This document shows positions 40,948 to 49,855 of a stretch of DNA of 64,000 bases, in pieces. Where the stretch lies: NCBI RefSeq assembly GCF_900099805.1, contig NZ_FNDR01000013.1, positions 1 to 64,000 of the forward strand. The letters are read 5' to 3'. The translations under genes and the position numbers were made by a program. Below the pieces are notes generated by a model that had not been told where the DNA came from, searched no databases, and saw nothing but the letters and a program-made list of their open reading frames with translations. The DNA comes from Variovorax sp. OV700 (GTDB taxonomy: Bacteria; Pseudomonadota; Gammaproteobacteria; Burkholderiales; Burkholderiaceae_C). Every line of letters starts with the position of its first letter. Positions within the stretch are counted from its first letter, which is position 1.

Positions 40948-42906
40948 ATGCTGTATCCCGAAGAATTTGATGTCATCGTCGTCGGTGGTGGCCATGCCGG
41001 CACCGAGGCCGCGCTGGCGGCTGCCCGAATGGGCGCCAAGACGCTGCTGCTGTCCCACAACATCGAGACTCTGGGGCAGATGAGCTGCAATCCGTCGATC
41101 GGCGGCATCGGCAAGGGCCACCTTGTGAAAGAGGTCGATGCGCTGGGCGGCGCCATGGCCATCGCCACCGATGAGGGGGGCATCCAGTTTCGCATTCTCA
41201 ATTCGAGCAAGGGCCCGGCCGTGCGTGCGACCCGTGCGCAGGCCGACCGTGTGCTGTACAAGGCCGCGATTCGCCGCCGGCTGGAAAACCAGCCGAACCT
41301 CAGCCTGTTCCAGCAAGCGGTCGACGACTTGATGGTGGAGGGCGATCGGGTGGTGGGCGCCGTCACGCAGGTGGGCATTGCCTTCCGCGCGCGCACCGTG
41401 GTGCTCACGGCCGGGACTTTCCTCGACGGCCGCATCCATGTGGGCCTCGACAACTATCAGGCCGGGCGCGCAGGCGACCCCCCGGCCATCAGCCTGTCGG
41501 CACGGCTCAAGGAATTGAGGCTGCCCCAGGGCCGCCTGAAGACAGGCACGCCGCCGCGCCTCGACGGCCGGACCATCGATTTTTCGAAGTGCACCGAGCA
41601 ACCGGGCGATGGCATGCCGGGCGGGGCAGGGCCGATGCCAGTGTTCAGCTTCATGGGCCGGGCCGACATGCATCCGCAGCAGATGGCCTGCTGGATCACC
41701 CACACCAATGCGCGCACCCACGACATCATTCGCTCCGGCTTCGACCGCAGCCCGATGTTCACCGGCAAGATCGACGGCGTCGGTCCGCGCTACTGCCCAA
41801 GCGTCGAGGACAAGATCAACCGCTTTGCCGACAAGGAAAGCCACCAGATCTTTCTCGAGCCCGAAGGCCTGACGACCAACGAGTACTACCCGAACGGGAT
41901 TTCGACCAGCCTGCCGTTCGACATCCAGTATCAACTGGTGCGCTCGATGCCCGGACTGGAGAACGCCCACATCCTGCGGCCGGGCTATGCCATCGAGTAC
42001 GACTACTTCGATCCGCGCGAACTCAAGAGCAGCTTCGAGACCCGGTCGGTCAAGGGGCTGTTCTTTGCCGGGCAGATCAACGGCACCACCGGCTACGAAG
42101 AGGCGGCGGCGCAGGGCTTGTTTGCCGGCATCAACGCCGCGCTGCAATGCCGAGGCGAAGAGGCGTGGCTGCCGCGCCGAGACGAAGCCTATCTGGGCGT
42201 GCTCGTCGACGATCTGATCACGAAGGGCGTGACCGAGCCCTACCGCATGTTCACCAGCCGCGCCGAGTTCCGGCTGCAGCTGCGCGAAGACAATGCCGAC
42301 ATGCGCCTGACCGAAGCAGGGCGCAAGCTCGGCTTGGTGGACGATGCGCGCTGGGATGCTTTCAGCCGCAAGCGGGATGTTGTTTCACGTGAAACAGAAC
42401 GACTCAAATCGATCTGGGTGAATCCGCGCAACCTGCCCGCGGCTGAGTCGGAGCGGGTGCTCGGCAAGGCCATTGAGCACGAGTACAACCTTGCCGACCT
42501 GTTGCGCCGGCCGGATGTGAACTATCAAACATTGATGTCGCTGGACGGCGGAAAGTACAGCGCGTCCACTGCGCTGAACGAGATCGAGATCGAGCAGATC
42601 GAGATCTCGGCCAAGTATTCGGGCTATATCGAGCGCCAGCACGACGAAGTCGAGCGTGCAGCGCACTTCGAAAACCTGCGCATGCCGCCTGACTTCGACT
42701 ACAGCCAGGTCAAGGCACTGAGTTTCGAGGTCCGGCAGAAGCTCGACAAGCATCGGCCTGAGACGCTGGGGCTTGCTTCACGTATCTCGGGCGTGACGCC
42801 TGCTGCCATTTCCTTGCTGATGATTCATTTGCGAAAAGGCGGCCACAAAGCTTTCGACCGCGACGCTGCCGCCGAAGCCCCAGCCGAATCGCAGTCCGCC
42901 CAATGA
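40948..42906 (+). CDS. mnmG: tRNA 5-carboxymethylaminomethyluridine modification enzyme MnmG (GidA)
   Basis: 652 residues. FAD-binding start VIVVGGGHAGTEAALAAARMG, then the MnmG signatures CNPSIGGIGKGHLVKEVDALGG, the cysteine-containing GRLKTGTPPRLDG and GQINGTTGYEEAAAQGL. The C-terminal helical MnmE-binding region ends in Ala/Glu. With MnmE it modifies wobble uridine 34 of tRNAs. ATG 40948 begins the conserved N-terminus; the longer frame upstream is non-coding leader. The stop overlaps rsmG (ATGA). A parS site lies inside the gene. Confidence 0.96.
   Translation: MLYPEEFDVIVVGGGHAGTEAALAAARMGAKTLLLSHNIETLGQMSCNPSIGGIGKGHLVKEVDALGGAMAIATDEGGIQFRILNSSKGPAVRATRAQADRVLYKAAIRRRLENQPNLSLFQQAVDDLMVEGDRVVGAVTQVGIAFRARTVVLTAGTFLDGRIHVGLDNYQAGRAGDPPAISLSARLKELRLPQGRLKTGTPPRLDGRTIDFSKCTEQPGDGMPGGAGPMPVFSFMGRADMHPQQMACWITHTNARTHDIIRSGFDRSPMFTGKIDGVGPRYCPSVEDKINRFADKESHQIFLEPEGLTTNEYYPNGISTSLPFDIQYQLVRSMPGLENAHILRPGYAIEYDYFDPRELKSSFETRSVKGLFFAGQINGTTGYEEAAAQGLFAGINAALQCRGEEAWLPRRDEAYLGVLVDDLITKGVTEPYRMFTSRAEFRLQLREDNADMRLTEAGRKLGLVDDARWDAFSRKRDVVSRETERLKSIWVNPRNLPAAESERVLGKAIEHEYNLADLLRRPDVNYQTLMSLDGGKYSASTALNEIEIEQIEISAKYSGYIERQHDEVERAAHFENLRMPPDFDYSQVKALSFEVRQKLDKHRPETLGLASRISGVTPAAISLLMIHLRKGGHKAFDRDAAAEAPAESQSAQ
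42381..42396. other. parS: parS centromere site (perfect)
   Basis: TGTTTCACGTGAAACA, an exact match to the chromosomal ParB-binding palindrome, embedded in the mnmG coding sequence (encoding V-S-R-E-T). parA and parB are encoded 2-4 kb downstream. Confidence 0.93.
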
Positions 42907-43544
42907 ACGCGCCCATCGATACGCTGCGCCAAGGCGCAGCAGCCCTGGGCCTCGCTTTGTCCGATATCCAAGCGGAGCAGTTGCTGTCTTACGGCACGTT
43001 GATGCTCAAGTGGAACAAGGTCTACAACCTCACGGCGCTGCGCGACGCGGCGAGCGTGCTCACGCACCATCTGCTCGACAGCCTGGCGGCCGTGCCGCCG
43101 TTGCAGCGCGAGTGGGCAGGGGAGGGCAAGCTGCTTGACGTGGGCTCGGGTGGCGGCCTGCCGGGAGTGGTGATTGCCATCATACGGCCGGATCTCCAGG
43201 TCAGCTGCCTCGATGCGGTCGCCAAGAAGGCGGCTTTCGTGCAGCAAGTGGCCGCTGAGCTCGAGTTGCCCAACTTGCGCGGATTGCACGCACGCGTCGA
43301 ATCGCTTGCCGGCAGCTATGAAGTCATCAGCTCCCGCGCCTTTGCTTCCCTGCCAGATTTCTTCGATGGTTCGGCACATCTGCTGGCACCCGGTGGCGTC
43401 TGGCTGGCCATGAAAGGCAAAGTACCGACCGAAGAACTGGCCGTGTTACCTGCTGGTATCGCAGTGTTTCACGTGGAACAATTGACTGTTCCTGGCTTGG
43501 ACGCGGAGCGTTGCATTGTCTGGGCACGCAAGGAAGCCGCCTGA
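42903..43544 (+). CDS. rsmG: 16S rRNA (guanine-527-N7) methyltransferase RsmG (GidB)
   Basis: 213 residues, class I SAM methyltransferase. YNLTALRD and the SAM loop LLDVGSGGGLPGVVIAI, followed by SCLDAVAKKAAFVQQ, are family hallmarks; SSRAFASLPDF continues the core. It methylates G527 of 16S rRNA. It overlaps mnmG by 4 nt, the classic gidA-gidB pair. A near-consensus parS sits in the last quarter of the gene. Confidence 0.95.
   Translation: MNAPIDTLRQGAAALGLALSDIQAEQLLSYGTLMLKWNKVYNLTALRDAASVLTHHLLDSLAAVPPLQREWAGEGKLLDVGSGGGLPGVVIAIIRPDLQVSCLDAVAKKAAFVQQVAAELELPNLRGLHARVESLAGSYEVISSRAFASLPDFFDGSAHLLAPGGVWLAMKGKVPTEELAVLPAGIAVFHVEQLTVPGLDAERCIVWARKEAA
43465..43480. other. parS: parS-like site (one mismatch)
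   Basis: TGTTTCACGTGGAACA differs from the parS palindrome at one base (A to G). It lies in rsmG, 1.07 kb from the perfect site and about 0.8 kb before parA. Confidence 0.75.
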
Positions 43545-43658
43545 CCGGGCAAAAAAGAAACGCCCACGCCGGTGAAAGCCGCCGGCGGAGGGTGATCGCA
43601 GGGGCCGCCTCGCTTAGACTCGACGCCTCCCCCTGGCTCTCTTTCCCGAGGCAAATCC

Positions 43659-44273
43659 ATGTTCGGCATCGCTGACTACGGCGCATTCGTCGCCGCCATC
43701 GTCCTCTTTCTATTGATCCCCGGTCCGGGCAACCTCGCGTTGATCACCTCGACCAGCAAAGGTGGAATTCGCGGTGGATTGGCGGCAACGCTGGGCGTGA
43801 TCATTGGCGATCAGTTCCTCATGTGGGCTGCGGTGGCTGGCGTGGCTGCCGTCCTGACTGGCTACCCAGCAGCGTTCAAGGCCGTGCAATGGCTGGGCGC
43901 GGCTTACCTCGCCTGGTTGGGCGCCAAGATGCTGTTGGCCAAGCCCGGCGCGGCCCCGATCCTCAACATTCGCCCAAGCCATTTCCTGCGCCAGGCGCTG
44001 GCAATCACCTTGCTGAATCCCAAGGCCATCGTGTTCTACATGGCGTTCTTCCCGCTGTTCGTCGATCCGGCACGCCACCAAGGGATGGCCACCTTTGGCG
44101 CCATGGCGGTGACGATCGCGGTGCTGACCTTCCTGTATGGCCTGACCTCGACGCTGCTGACGCACTTTCTGGCGGAGCGCATTCGCGCCAATCCACGAAT
44201 TTCGGGCGCGCTCGAAAAGCTCGCGGGCGTTTTCCTGATCGCCTTCGGCGTCAAGCTCGCCATTTCCCGCTGA
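43659..44273 (+). CDS. LysE/RhtB family amino-acid exporter
   Basis: 204 residues with six membrane helices. The family motif is FLLIPGPGNLALITSTSKGGIRGGLAATLGVIIGD near the N-terminus, with LLNPKAIVFYMAFFPLFVDP later. It exports amino acids or derivatives; the substrate cannot be read. It lies between rsmG and parA, 6 nt before parA, so it may share the parAB transcript. Confidence 0.9.
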   Translation: MFGIADYGAFVAAIVLFLLIPGPGNLALITSTSKGGIRGGLAATLGVIIGDQFLMWAAVAGVAAVLTGYPAAFKAVQWLGAAYLAWLGAKMLLAKPGAAPILNIRPSHFLRQALAITLLNPKAIVFYMAFFPLFVDPARHQGMATFGAMAVTIAVLTFLYGLTSTLLTHFLAERIRANPRISGALEKLAGVFLIAFGVKLAISR

Positions 44274-44279
44274 TTTCCT

Positions 44280-45194
44280 ATGGCCAAGATTTTCTGTATT
44301 GCCAACCAAAAGGGCGGCGTCGGCAAGACCACCACCACCGTCAACCTTGCCGCCGGCCTGGCCAAGGTTGGCCAGCGGGTGCTGATGATCGACCTCGATC
44401 CCCAGGGCAATGCCACCATGGGTTCGGGCATCGACAAGCGCCAGCTGGAACTCACGGTGTACGACGTGCTGCTCGAGTCGGCTTCTGTGGCCGAGGCGCG
44501 CGTGAAGGCCGACAAGCTCGTGGAGGGCGGCTGCGGCTATGACGTGCTCGGCGCAAACCGGGAGCTGGCGGGTGCCGAGGTCGAAATGGTGGCACTAGAC
44601 CGCCGCGAAAAGCGCCTGCGCACCGCGCTGGCTGCGGTGGGCGCCGAGTACGACTTCGTGCTGATCGACTGCCCGCCGAGCCTGAGCCTGCTCACGCTCA
44701 ATGGCCTGTGCGCCGCGCACGGCGTGATCGTGCCCATGCAATGCGAATACTTCGCGCTCGAGGGGCTGACGGATCTGGTCAACACCATCAAGCAAGTGCA
44801 CGCCAACCTCAACAAGAACCTGCAGATCATCGGATTGCTGCGCGTGATGTTCGATCCGCGCATCACGCTGCAGCAGCAGGTGAGCGAGCAGCTCAAGGCC
44901 CACTTCGGCGACAAAGTGTTCGACACGGTCATTCCGCGCAATGTGCGGCTCGCCGAGGCGCCAAGCTATGGTCTGCCGGGCGTGGTGTTCGACCCGAACG
45001 CCCGCGGAAGCCAGGCTTTCGTCGCCTTTGCCAAGGAGCTGGTCGAGAAGCTGCCGCCCGCCAGCGCCTTTGCATCGAATGCGGTCGCGCCGCCGATTGC
45101 GCCAGTCGCACCCGGCGCGCCCAACCTGGCCATTCCCGAAGACGTGCTGGCCCCGGCGGCCGCACCCGATTCCACCAGCGAAAAAAGTCTCTGA
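44280..45194 (+). CDS. parA: Chromosome partitioning ATPase ParA (Soj)
   Basis: 304 residues. The deviant Walker A KGGVGKTTTTVNLAAGLA, Walker A' DLDPQGNATMGSGID and Walker B FVLIDCPPSLSLLTLN are intact. A C-terminal Ala/Pro-rich tail (VAPPIAPVAPGAP) extends beyond the usual 255-260 residues. With ParB and parS it segregates the origin region. It starts 6 nt after the LysE-type exporter. Confidence 0.95.
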   Translation: MAKIFCIANQKGGVGKTTTTVNLAAGLAKVGQRVLMIDLDPQGNATMGSGIDKRQLELTVYDVLLESASVAEARVKADKLVEGGCGYDVLGANRELAGAEVEMVALDRREKRLRTALAAVGAEYDFVLIDCPPSLSLLTLNGLCAAHGVIVPMQCEYFALEGLTDLVNTIKQVHANLNKNLQIIGLLRVMFDPRITLQQQVSEQLKAHFGDKVFDTVIPRNVRLAEAPSYGLPGVVFDPNARGSQAFVAFAKELVEKLPPASAFASNAVAPPIAPVAPGAPNLAIPEDVLAPAAAPDSTSEKSL

Positions 45195-45234
45195 CGCGGT
45201 CCGCCATGGACCTGCGCCAACAAGTTTCCAGCAG

Positions 45235-45786
45235 ATGACGACGACGACTCCCCGCATCCTCTTGCTGCCGGGCTGGCAGAACAGCGGCCCCGGCCATTGG
45301 CAGACGCGTTGGGAATCCGCGTACGGCGACCGCCGCGTCGAGCAGCACGAGTGGATGCGTCCGCTGCGTGGCGACTGGTCCGCACGGCTCGAGGAAGAAG
45401 TGCTCGCCGCACCCGGCCCGCTCGTGTTTGCCGCGCACAGCCTGGGCTGCATCCTCGTTGCGGCCTGGGCCGCGCATTCGCGCAACACGCACAAGGTGCG
45501 CGGCGCACTGCTGGTCGCGCCCGGTGACCTGGAGCGCGATGATCTGCGCCAGCTCATTCCAGGCTGGGCTCCCGTCGTGCGGCAGCCCTTGCCATTTCCG
45601 GCGGTGCTGGTCGCCGCCAACGACGATCCCTATTGCGACGCGGCACGCTCGCGCCAGTTGGCAGCCGACTGGCGCGCGCGCTTCGTCGACGCCGGCCCGG
45701 GCGGTCACCTGAATGCCGAATCCGGTCTGGGCGACTGGCCCGAGGGCCGGAAACTATTGAACGAAATCTCGAAAGACAAGCACTGA
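45235..45786 (+). CDS. RBBP9/YdeN family serine hydrolase
   Basis: 183 residues. ILLLPGWQNSGPGHWQTRWE is the RBBP9/YdeN signature; the nucleophile is in FAAHSLGCILVAAWA, with Asp in VAANDDPYCD and His in GPGGHLNAESGLGDWP, giving a complete catalytic triad. It is a small esterase of unknown substrate. It is inserted between parA and parB; its stop TGA overlaps the parB ATG by one base (TGATG), indicating coupling. Confidence 0.87.
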   Translation: MTTTTPRILLLPGWQNSGPGHWQTRWESAYGDRRVEQHEWMRPLRGDWSARLEEEVLAAPGPLVFAAHSLGCILVAAWAAHSRNTHKVRGALLVAPGDLERDDLRQLIPGWAPVVRQPLPFPAVLVAANDDPYCDAARSRQLAADWRARFVDAGPGGHLNAESGLGDWPEGRKLLNEISKDKH

Positions 45787-46733
45787 TGGCGACCAAGAAA
45801 CCCAAGGGCCTCGGGCGCGGCCTTGAAGCACTGCTCGGCCCGACGGCCGGGCATTCCGCGGACAACGCAGGAACGGAAGAGGGCGCCGCCGCGCAGAACC
45901 CGACCACGCTGATGCTCGATCAGATGGTGGCGGGCGTTTACCAGCCGCGCACCCGCATGGACGAAGGCGCGCTGTACGAACTCGCCGAGAGCATCAAGGC
46001 GCAGGGCATCATGCAGCCGATCCTCGTTCGCCGCCTCGATGGAGAATCGGCCGAGGCCAAGAACGCCGAGTTCGAAATCATCGCCGGCGAGCGCCGCTTC
46101 CGTGCCGCCCGACTCGCAGGCCTTGACCGCGTGCCGGTGCTGGTGCGCGACGTGCCCAACGAAGCCGCGGCGGCCATGTCGCTGATCGAGAACATCCAGC
46201 GCGAAGACCTGAATCCGCTCGAAGAAGCCCAGGGTTTGCAACGCCTGGTGTCGGAGTTTGGGCTCACTCACGAGGCGGCTGCACAGGCCGTGGGCCGCTC
46301 ACGCAGCGCTGCCAGCAACCTGCTGCGGCTGCTGAACCTTGCCGAGCCAGCGCAGCAGATGCTGATGGCCGGCGACATCGACATGGGCCACGCCCGCGCG
46401 CTGCTGTCGCTGGACCGCGGCACGCAGATCACCGCCGCCAACCAGATTGCCGCCAAAAAGATGTCGGTGCGCGAAGCCGAGGCGCTGGTGAAGCGGCTCG
46501 CGGCCGAGTTCACGCTCACGCCTTCACGCCGCAGCAACGACGGTGAGAAGTCGCGCGACCTTCAGCGGGTGGAAGAAGAGTTGGCCGACCTGCTCACCGC
46601 AGAGGTCGAGGTGCGCATCAAGAAGCGCAGCAAGCGCGGCGGCAAAGTCGAGGAAAGTGGGGAGCTCGCCATCCACTTCGGCTCTATCGAGGCGCTCAAC
46701 GGTCTGATAGAACGCATCCGCCGAACGGCATAG
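45786..46733 (+). CDS. parB: Chromosome partitioning protein ParB (Spo0J)
   Basis: 315 residues. The N-terminal motif KPKGLGRGLEALLG (ParA-interacting), the CTPase/ParB box with GERRFRAARLAGL and ENIQREDLNPLEEA, the helix-turn-helix (LTHEAAAQAVGRSRSAASNLLRLL) and the C-terminal dimerisation domain (LQRVEEELADLL) are all recognisable. It loads at parS, present twice within 3.4 kb upstream. It starts in the hydrolase stop (TGATG). Confidence 0.96.
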   Translation: MATKKPKGLGRGLEALLGPTAGHSADNAGTEEGAAAQNPTTLMLDQMVAGVYQPRTRMDEGALYELAESIKAQGIMQPILVRRLDGESAEAKNAEFEIIAGERRFRAARLAGLDRVPVLVRDVPNEAAAAMSLIENIQREDLNPLEEAQGLQRLVSEFGLTHEAAAQAVGRSRSAASNLLRLLNLAEPAQQMLMAGDIDMGHARALLSLDRGTQITAANQIAAKKMSVREAEALVKRLAAEFTLTPSRRSNDGEKSRDLQRVEEELADLLTAEVEVRIKKRSKRGGKVEESGELAIHFGSIEALNGLIERIRRTA

Positions 46734-46840
46734 GCAGCAGGCTGTGGCTCGAACCTTTGCGTGATTGTTTCTTGCAATCTTTTACGCGTATCCTCTCCGC
46801 TGATTTTCAAATCGCAAATCTCGAGGAGAGGGAGTCCTTC

Positions 46841-47746
46841 ATGAAATTCAACAAGTTTCCAGTCGCGGCCGTGGCCGTGGCCGTGGCCGTGGGCGCGCTG
46901 CTGCTGACCGGCTGTGCCACCACCGACATGCAAATGGGCAGCCAGTCGGCCAAGACCATGGCCACGGGCAGCGCGGCAGGCTCGGCCACCGCCGGCGAAA
47001 GCGGCCAGCTGGAGCGTTGCGAATCGCCGCTCGGCACCGTTTCGCTGATCGAAAACGTGAACTCCGGCTGGTACACCATCCTCACCGGCGAATACCGCCT
47101 GCCGCCCACGGCCAACCTGCTGCGCCTCCTGGTCCAGCAGTCGAACTGTTTCGTGGTGGTCGAGCGCGGCGCGGCCGGCATGAACGCCATGACTCGCGAG
47201 CGCGCACTGCAGCAGTCGGGCGAAATGCGCGGCGGCAGCAATTTCGGCCGCGGCCAGATGGTGGCGTCCGACTACGGCCTGTCGCCTGAGATCGTGTTCA
47301 GCAACAGCGATGCCGGCGGCATCGGCGGTGCGCTGGGCGGCCTGGTGGGCGGCGGCCGTGGTCGCGCCCTGGCAGCTGTCGGCGGAAGCATGCAGACCAA
47401 GGAAGCCAGCGCGCTGCTCACGCTCATCGACAACCGTTCGGGTGTGCAGGTCGCAGCCTCGGAAGGCAGCGCCTCCAAGACCGACTTCGGCGCCTTCGGC
47501 TCGGTGTTCGGCGCCCGCGCCGGCGGCAATCTCGGCGGCTATACCAATACGGCGCAAGGCAAGGTGATCGCCGCGGCGTTCATGGACGCCTTCAACCAGA
47601 TGGTTCGCTCGCTGCGCAACTACAAGGCGCAGACCGTGCGCGGCCAGGGCCTCGGCGGCGGAGGCCGGCTGGGTGTAGACGGTGGCGCGGCCCCGTCGCA
47701 AACCTACGTGCCGCCGGAACCGGCACCCACCCGCCGCCGCAAGTAA
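46841..47746 (+). CDS. CsgG/HfaB-type outer-membrane lipoprotein
   Basis: 301 residues. Lipoprotein signal with lipobox LLTGC near residue 25. The body has the CsgG-like pattern (TGEYRLPPTANLLRLLVQQSNCFVVVERG; EIVFSNSDAGG; ALLTLIDNRSGVQVAASEGSASKTDF), and the end is Gly/Pro-rich (PPEPAPTRRRK). CsgG forms a secretion nonamer, but no curli genes adjoin and many stand-alone members exist. A strong AGGAGAGGGAG precedes the ATG and a bidirectional terminator follows. Confidence 0.75.
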   Translation: MKFNKFPVAAVAVAVAVGALLLTGCATTDMQMGSQSAKTMATGSAAGSATAGESGQLERCESPLGTVSLIENVNSGWYTILTGEYRLPPTANLLRLLVQQSNCFVVVERGAAGMNAMTRERALQQSGEMRGGSNFGRGQMVASDYGLSPEIVFSNSDAGGIGGALGGLVGGGRGRALAAVGGSMQTKEASALLTLIDNRSGVQVAASEGSASKTDFGAFGSVFGARAGGNLGGYTNTAQGKVIAAAFMDAFNQMVRSLRNYKAQTVRGQGLGGGGRLGVDGGAAPSQTYVPPEPAPTRRRK

Positions 47747-47769
47747 GCAAGACGCGCGACCAGCCGCAA

Positions 47770-47805
47770 AAAAGCCCGGGGCTCTCGCGAGCCGCCGGGC
47801 TTTTT
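47770..47805. terminator. Bidirectional rho-independent terminator
   Basis: AAGCCCGG (47772-47779) pairs with CCGGGCTT, with an additional inner GGCTC/GAGCC stem, an A-run before and a T-run after. It lies between the converging CsgG-like and FAD-oxidase genes. Confidence 0.9.
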
Positions 47806-47824
47806 CATGGGCGCCTGGAACGTG

Positions 47825-49249
47825 TCAGAGCGCGAAGATCTTGCCGGGGTTCATGATGTTCTTCGGATCGAGCGCACGCTTGATCGTGCGCATCATGTCG
47901 ATCGCGCCCACGCCCGCTTCCGTCACCAGGAAGTCCATCTTGTGCAGCCCCACGCCGTGCTCGCCAGTGCAGGTGCCCTCCAGCGCCAGCGCGCGGCTCA
48001 CGAGCGCATGGTTCAGCTCCTCGGCCTTCACGCGCTCTTCGGGGATGTTCGGGTCCAGCAGGTAGCCGAAGTGGAAATTGCCGTCGCCCACGTGGCCCAC
48101 CAGGAAGTAGGGGATGCCGCTCGCATCGGCCTCGGCCACGGAGTCGAGCAGGCAGTCGGCCAGGCGTGAAATGGGCACGCAGGTGTCGGTCGAGATCACC
48201 CGGCAGCCGGGGCGCGACTGCACGGCCGCGAAGTAGCTGTTGTGCCGGGCTGTCCACAGCCGGGTGCGTTCTTCCGGCGTGCTGGCCCATTCGAAGGCAT
48301 TGCCGCCGTGGCCGCTTGCGAGTTCCTGCACCGTCTCGGCCTGTTCCTTCACGCCGGCCGGCGAGCCGTGGAACTCCATCAGCAGCATCGGCTCTTCCCG
48401 CAGGCCCAGCTTGGCATAGGCGTTCACCATGCGCACCGTGTTCACGTCGATCAGTTCGACCCGGGCGATCGGTACGCCGAGCTGGATGGTCTCGATGGTG
48501 GTGCGCACCGCGGCCTCGATGCTCGGGAACGAGCAGATCGCAGCCGACACCGCCTCGGGCAGCGGATAGATGCGCAGCGTGACCTCGGTGACCACGCCCA
48601 GCGTGCCTTCGCTGCCCACCATGAGGCGCGTGAGGTCGTAGCCTGCGGACGATTTTTTCGCGCGCGTGCCGGTGCGGATGACATCGCCAGAAGCCGTCAC
48701 CACTTCGAGCGCCAGCACGTTCTCGCGCATGGTGCCGTAGCGCACCGCGTTCGTGCCGCTCGCTCGCGTGGCCGTCATGCCGCCGATGGAGGCGTCCGCG
48801 CCCGGGTCGATGGGGAAGAACAGGCCCGTGCTCTTGATCTCGTCGTTGAGCTGCTTGCGCGTGACGCCGGGCTGCACCGTGACCGTGAGGTCGTCGGCAT
48901 TGACCGAGAGCACCTTGTTCATGCGCGACACGTCGATGCTGATTCCGCCCTGTACGGCGAGCAGATGGCCTTCGAGCGACGAGCCCACGCCGAAGGGGAT
49001 AACCGGCACGCTGTGCTCGCTCGCGAGCTTCACGGCGTCAGCCACGTCCTGAGTGCTCTCGGCAAAGATCACGGCCGAAGGAGGCGGGGCGTCGAACGAG
49101 GACTCGTCGCGGCCATGCTGCGTGCGCACCGCCATGGCCGTGGAGCAGTTGGCGCCGAAGCGTGCTTTCAGCCCTTCGATCAGGCTGTCGGGCACGTCGC
49201 GCAGATGAAGCTCCGGCATCAGGTGCGAGGTTTGGGTCGGGGCATTCAT
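47825..49249 (-). CDS. FAD-binding oxidase/D-lactate dehydrogenase-type
   Basis: 474 residues. An FAD-binding (PCMH) domain (VIPFGVGSSLEGHLLAVQGGISIDVSRM; PIDPGADASIGGMTATRASGTNAVRYG) is followed by the C-terminal oxidase domain with VGHVGDGNFHFG (metal/substrate site) and GTCTGEHGVGLHKMDFL. It resembles cytochrome-linked D-lactate dehydrogenases and GlcD-type glycolate oxidases. It is a single leftward gene ending at a terminator. Substrate not resolved. Confidence 0.9.
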   Translation of the reverse strand: MNAPTQTSHLMPELHLRDVPDSLIEGLKARFGANCSTAMAVRTQHGRDESSFDAPPPSAVIFAESTQDVADAVKLASEHSVPVIPFGVGSSLEGHLLAVQGGISIDVSRMNKVLSVNADDLTVTVQPGVTRKQLNDEIKSTGLFFPIDPGADASIGGMTATRASGTNAVRYGTMRENVLALEVVTASGDVIRTGTRAKKSSAGYDLTRLMVGSEGTLGVVTEVTLRIYPLPEAVSAAICSFPSIEAAVRTTIETIQLGVPIARVELIDVNTVRMVNAYAKLGLREEPMLLMEFHGSPAGVKEQAETVQELASGHGGNAFEWASTPEERTRLWTARHNSYFAAVQSRPGCRVISTDTCVPISRLADCLLDSVAEADASGIPYFLVGHVGDGNFHFGYLLDPNIPEERVKAEELNHALVSRALALEGTCTGEHGVGLHKMDFLVTEAGVGAIDMMRTIKRALDPKNIMNPGKIFAL

Positions 49250-49332
49250 CGGGCGTCTCCTGGAGAGGGGTGAGGTGCGGCTCTGTCCGGCCATTTTACG
49301 GAGCGAGCACCATAATGCGCTTCGGCAGAACC

Positions 49333-49833
49333 ATGAACCCTACGACCCTCAGTACACTCGCGGCCTTTCCGTCGCAACTCGCCGCCCACTACGCGGCCAT
49401 TCCCGATGCGTTCCGGCATTGGGCGCCGACCTCGTGGGAGGGCGTTCCGAGCGAAGCCTTCACCGCCATCGAACAACTCTGCCATGTGCGCGACATCGAG
49501 ATCGAGGGCTACCACGTCCGCTTTCGCCGCACGTTGGAAGAGCACAAACCGACGCTGGCTTCGATCGACAGCGAGCCGCTCGCCATTGCACGCGCGTACG
49601 GCATGGCCGACGCAGCCAAGGTGCTGGCCGAGTTCAGGATCGCGCGTGCGCAAACCATGGAAATCATCTCGAGCCTGAACGATGCGCAACTGGCGCGCAC
49701 CGCCGTGTTCGAGGGCTACGGACCGCTCACGATGCGCAGCCTCATTCACTACCTCTGCAGCCACGACCAGCAGCATCTGGCGGGCCTGCAATGGCTGGCC
49801 GGCAAGATCGACGCGGCGACCATCCTGCGATAA
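49333..49833 (+). CDS. DinB-like damage-inducible family protein
   Basis: 166 residues, four-helix bundle. Metal-binding His appear in QLCHVRDIEIEGYH and in SLIHYLCSHDQQHLAGLQWL. DinB/YfiT proteins include thiol-dependent transferases and hydrolases; no role can be assigned. The start is 49333; an in-frame ATG at 49315 is possible. It lies 22 nt before the cobalamin adenosyltransferase gene and is probably co-transcribed. Confidence 0.78.
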   Translation: MNPTTLSTLAAFPSQLAAHYAAIPDAFRHWAPTSWEGVPSEAFTAIEQLCHVRDIEIEGYHVRFRRTLEEHKPTLASIDSEPLAIARAYGMADAAKVLAEFRIARAQTMEIISSLNDAQLARTAVFEGYGPLTMRSLIHYLCSHDQQHLAGLQWLAGKIDAATILR

Positions 49834-49855
49834 AACAGGCACAACAGGAGCGCCC

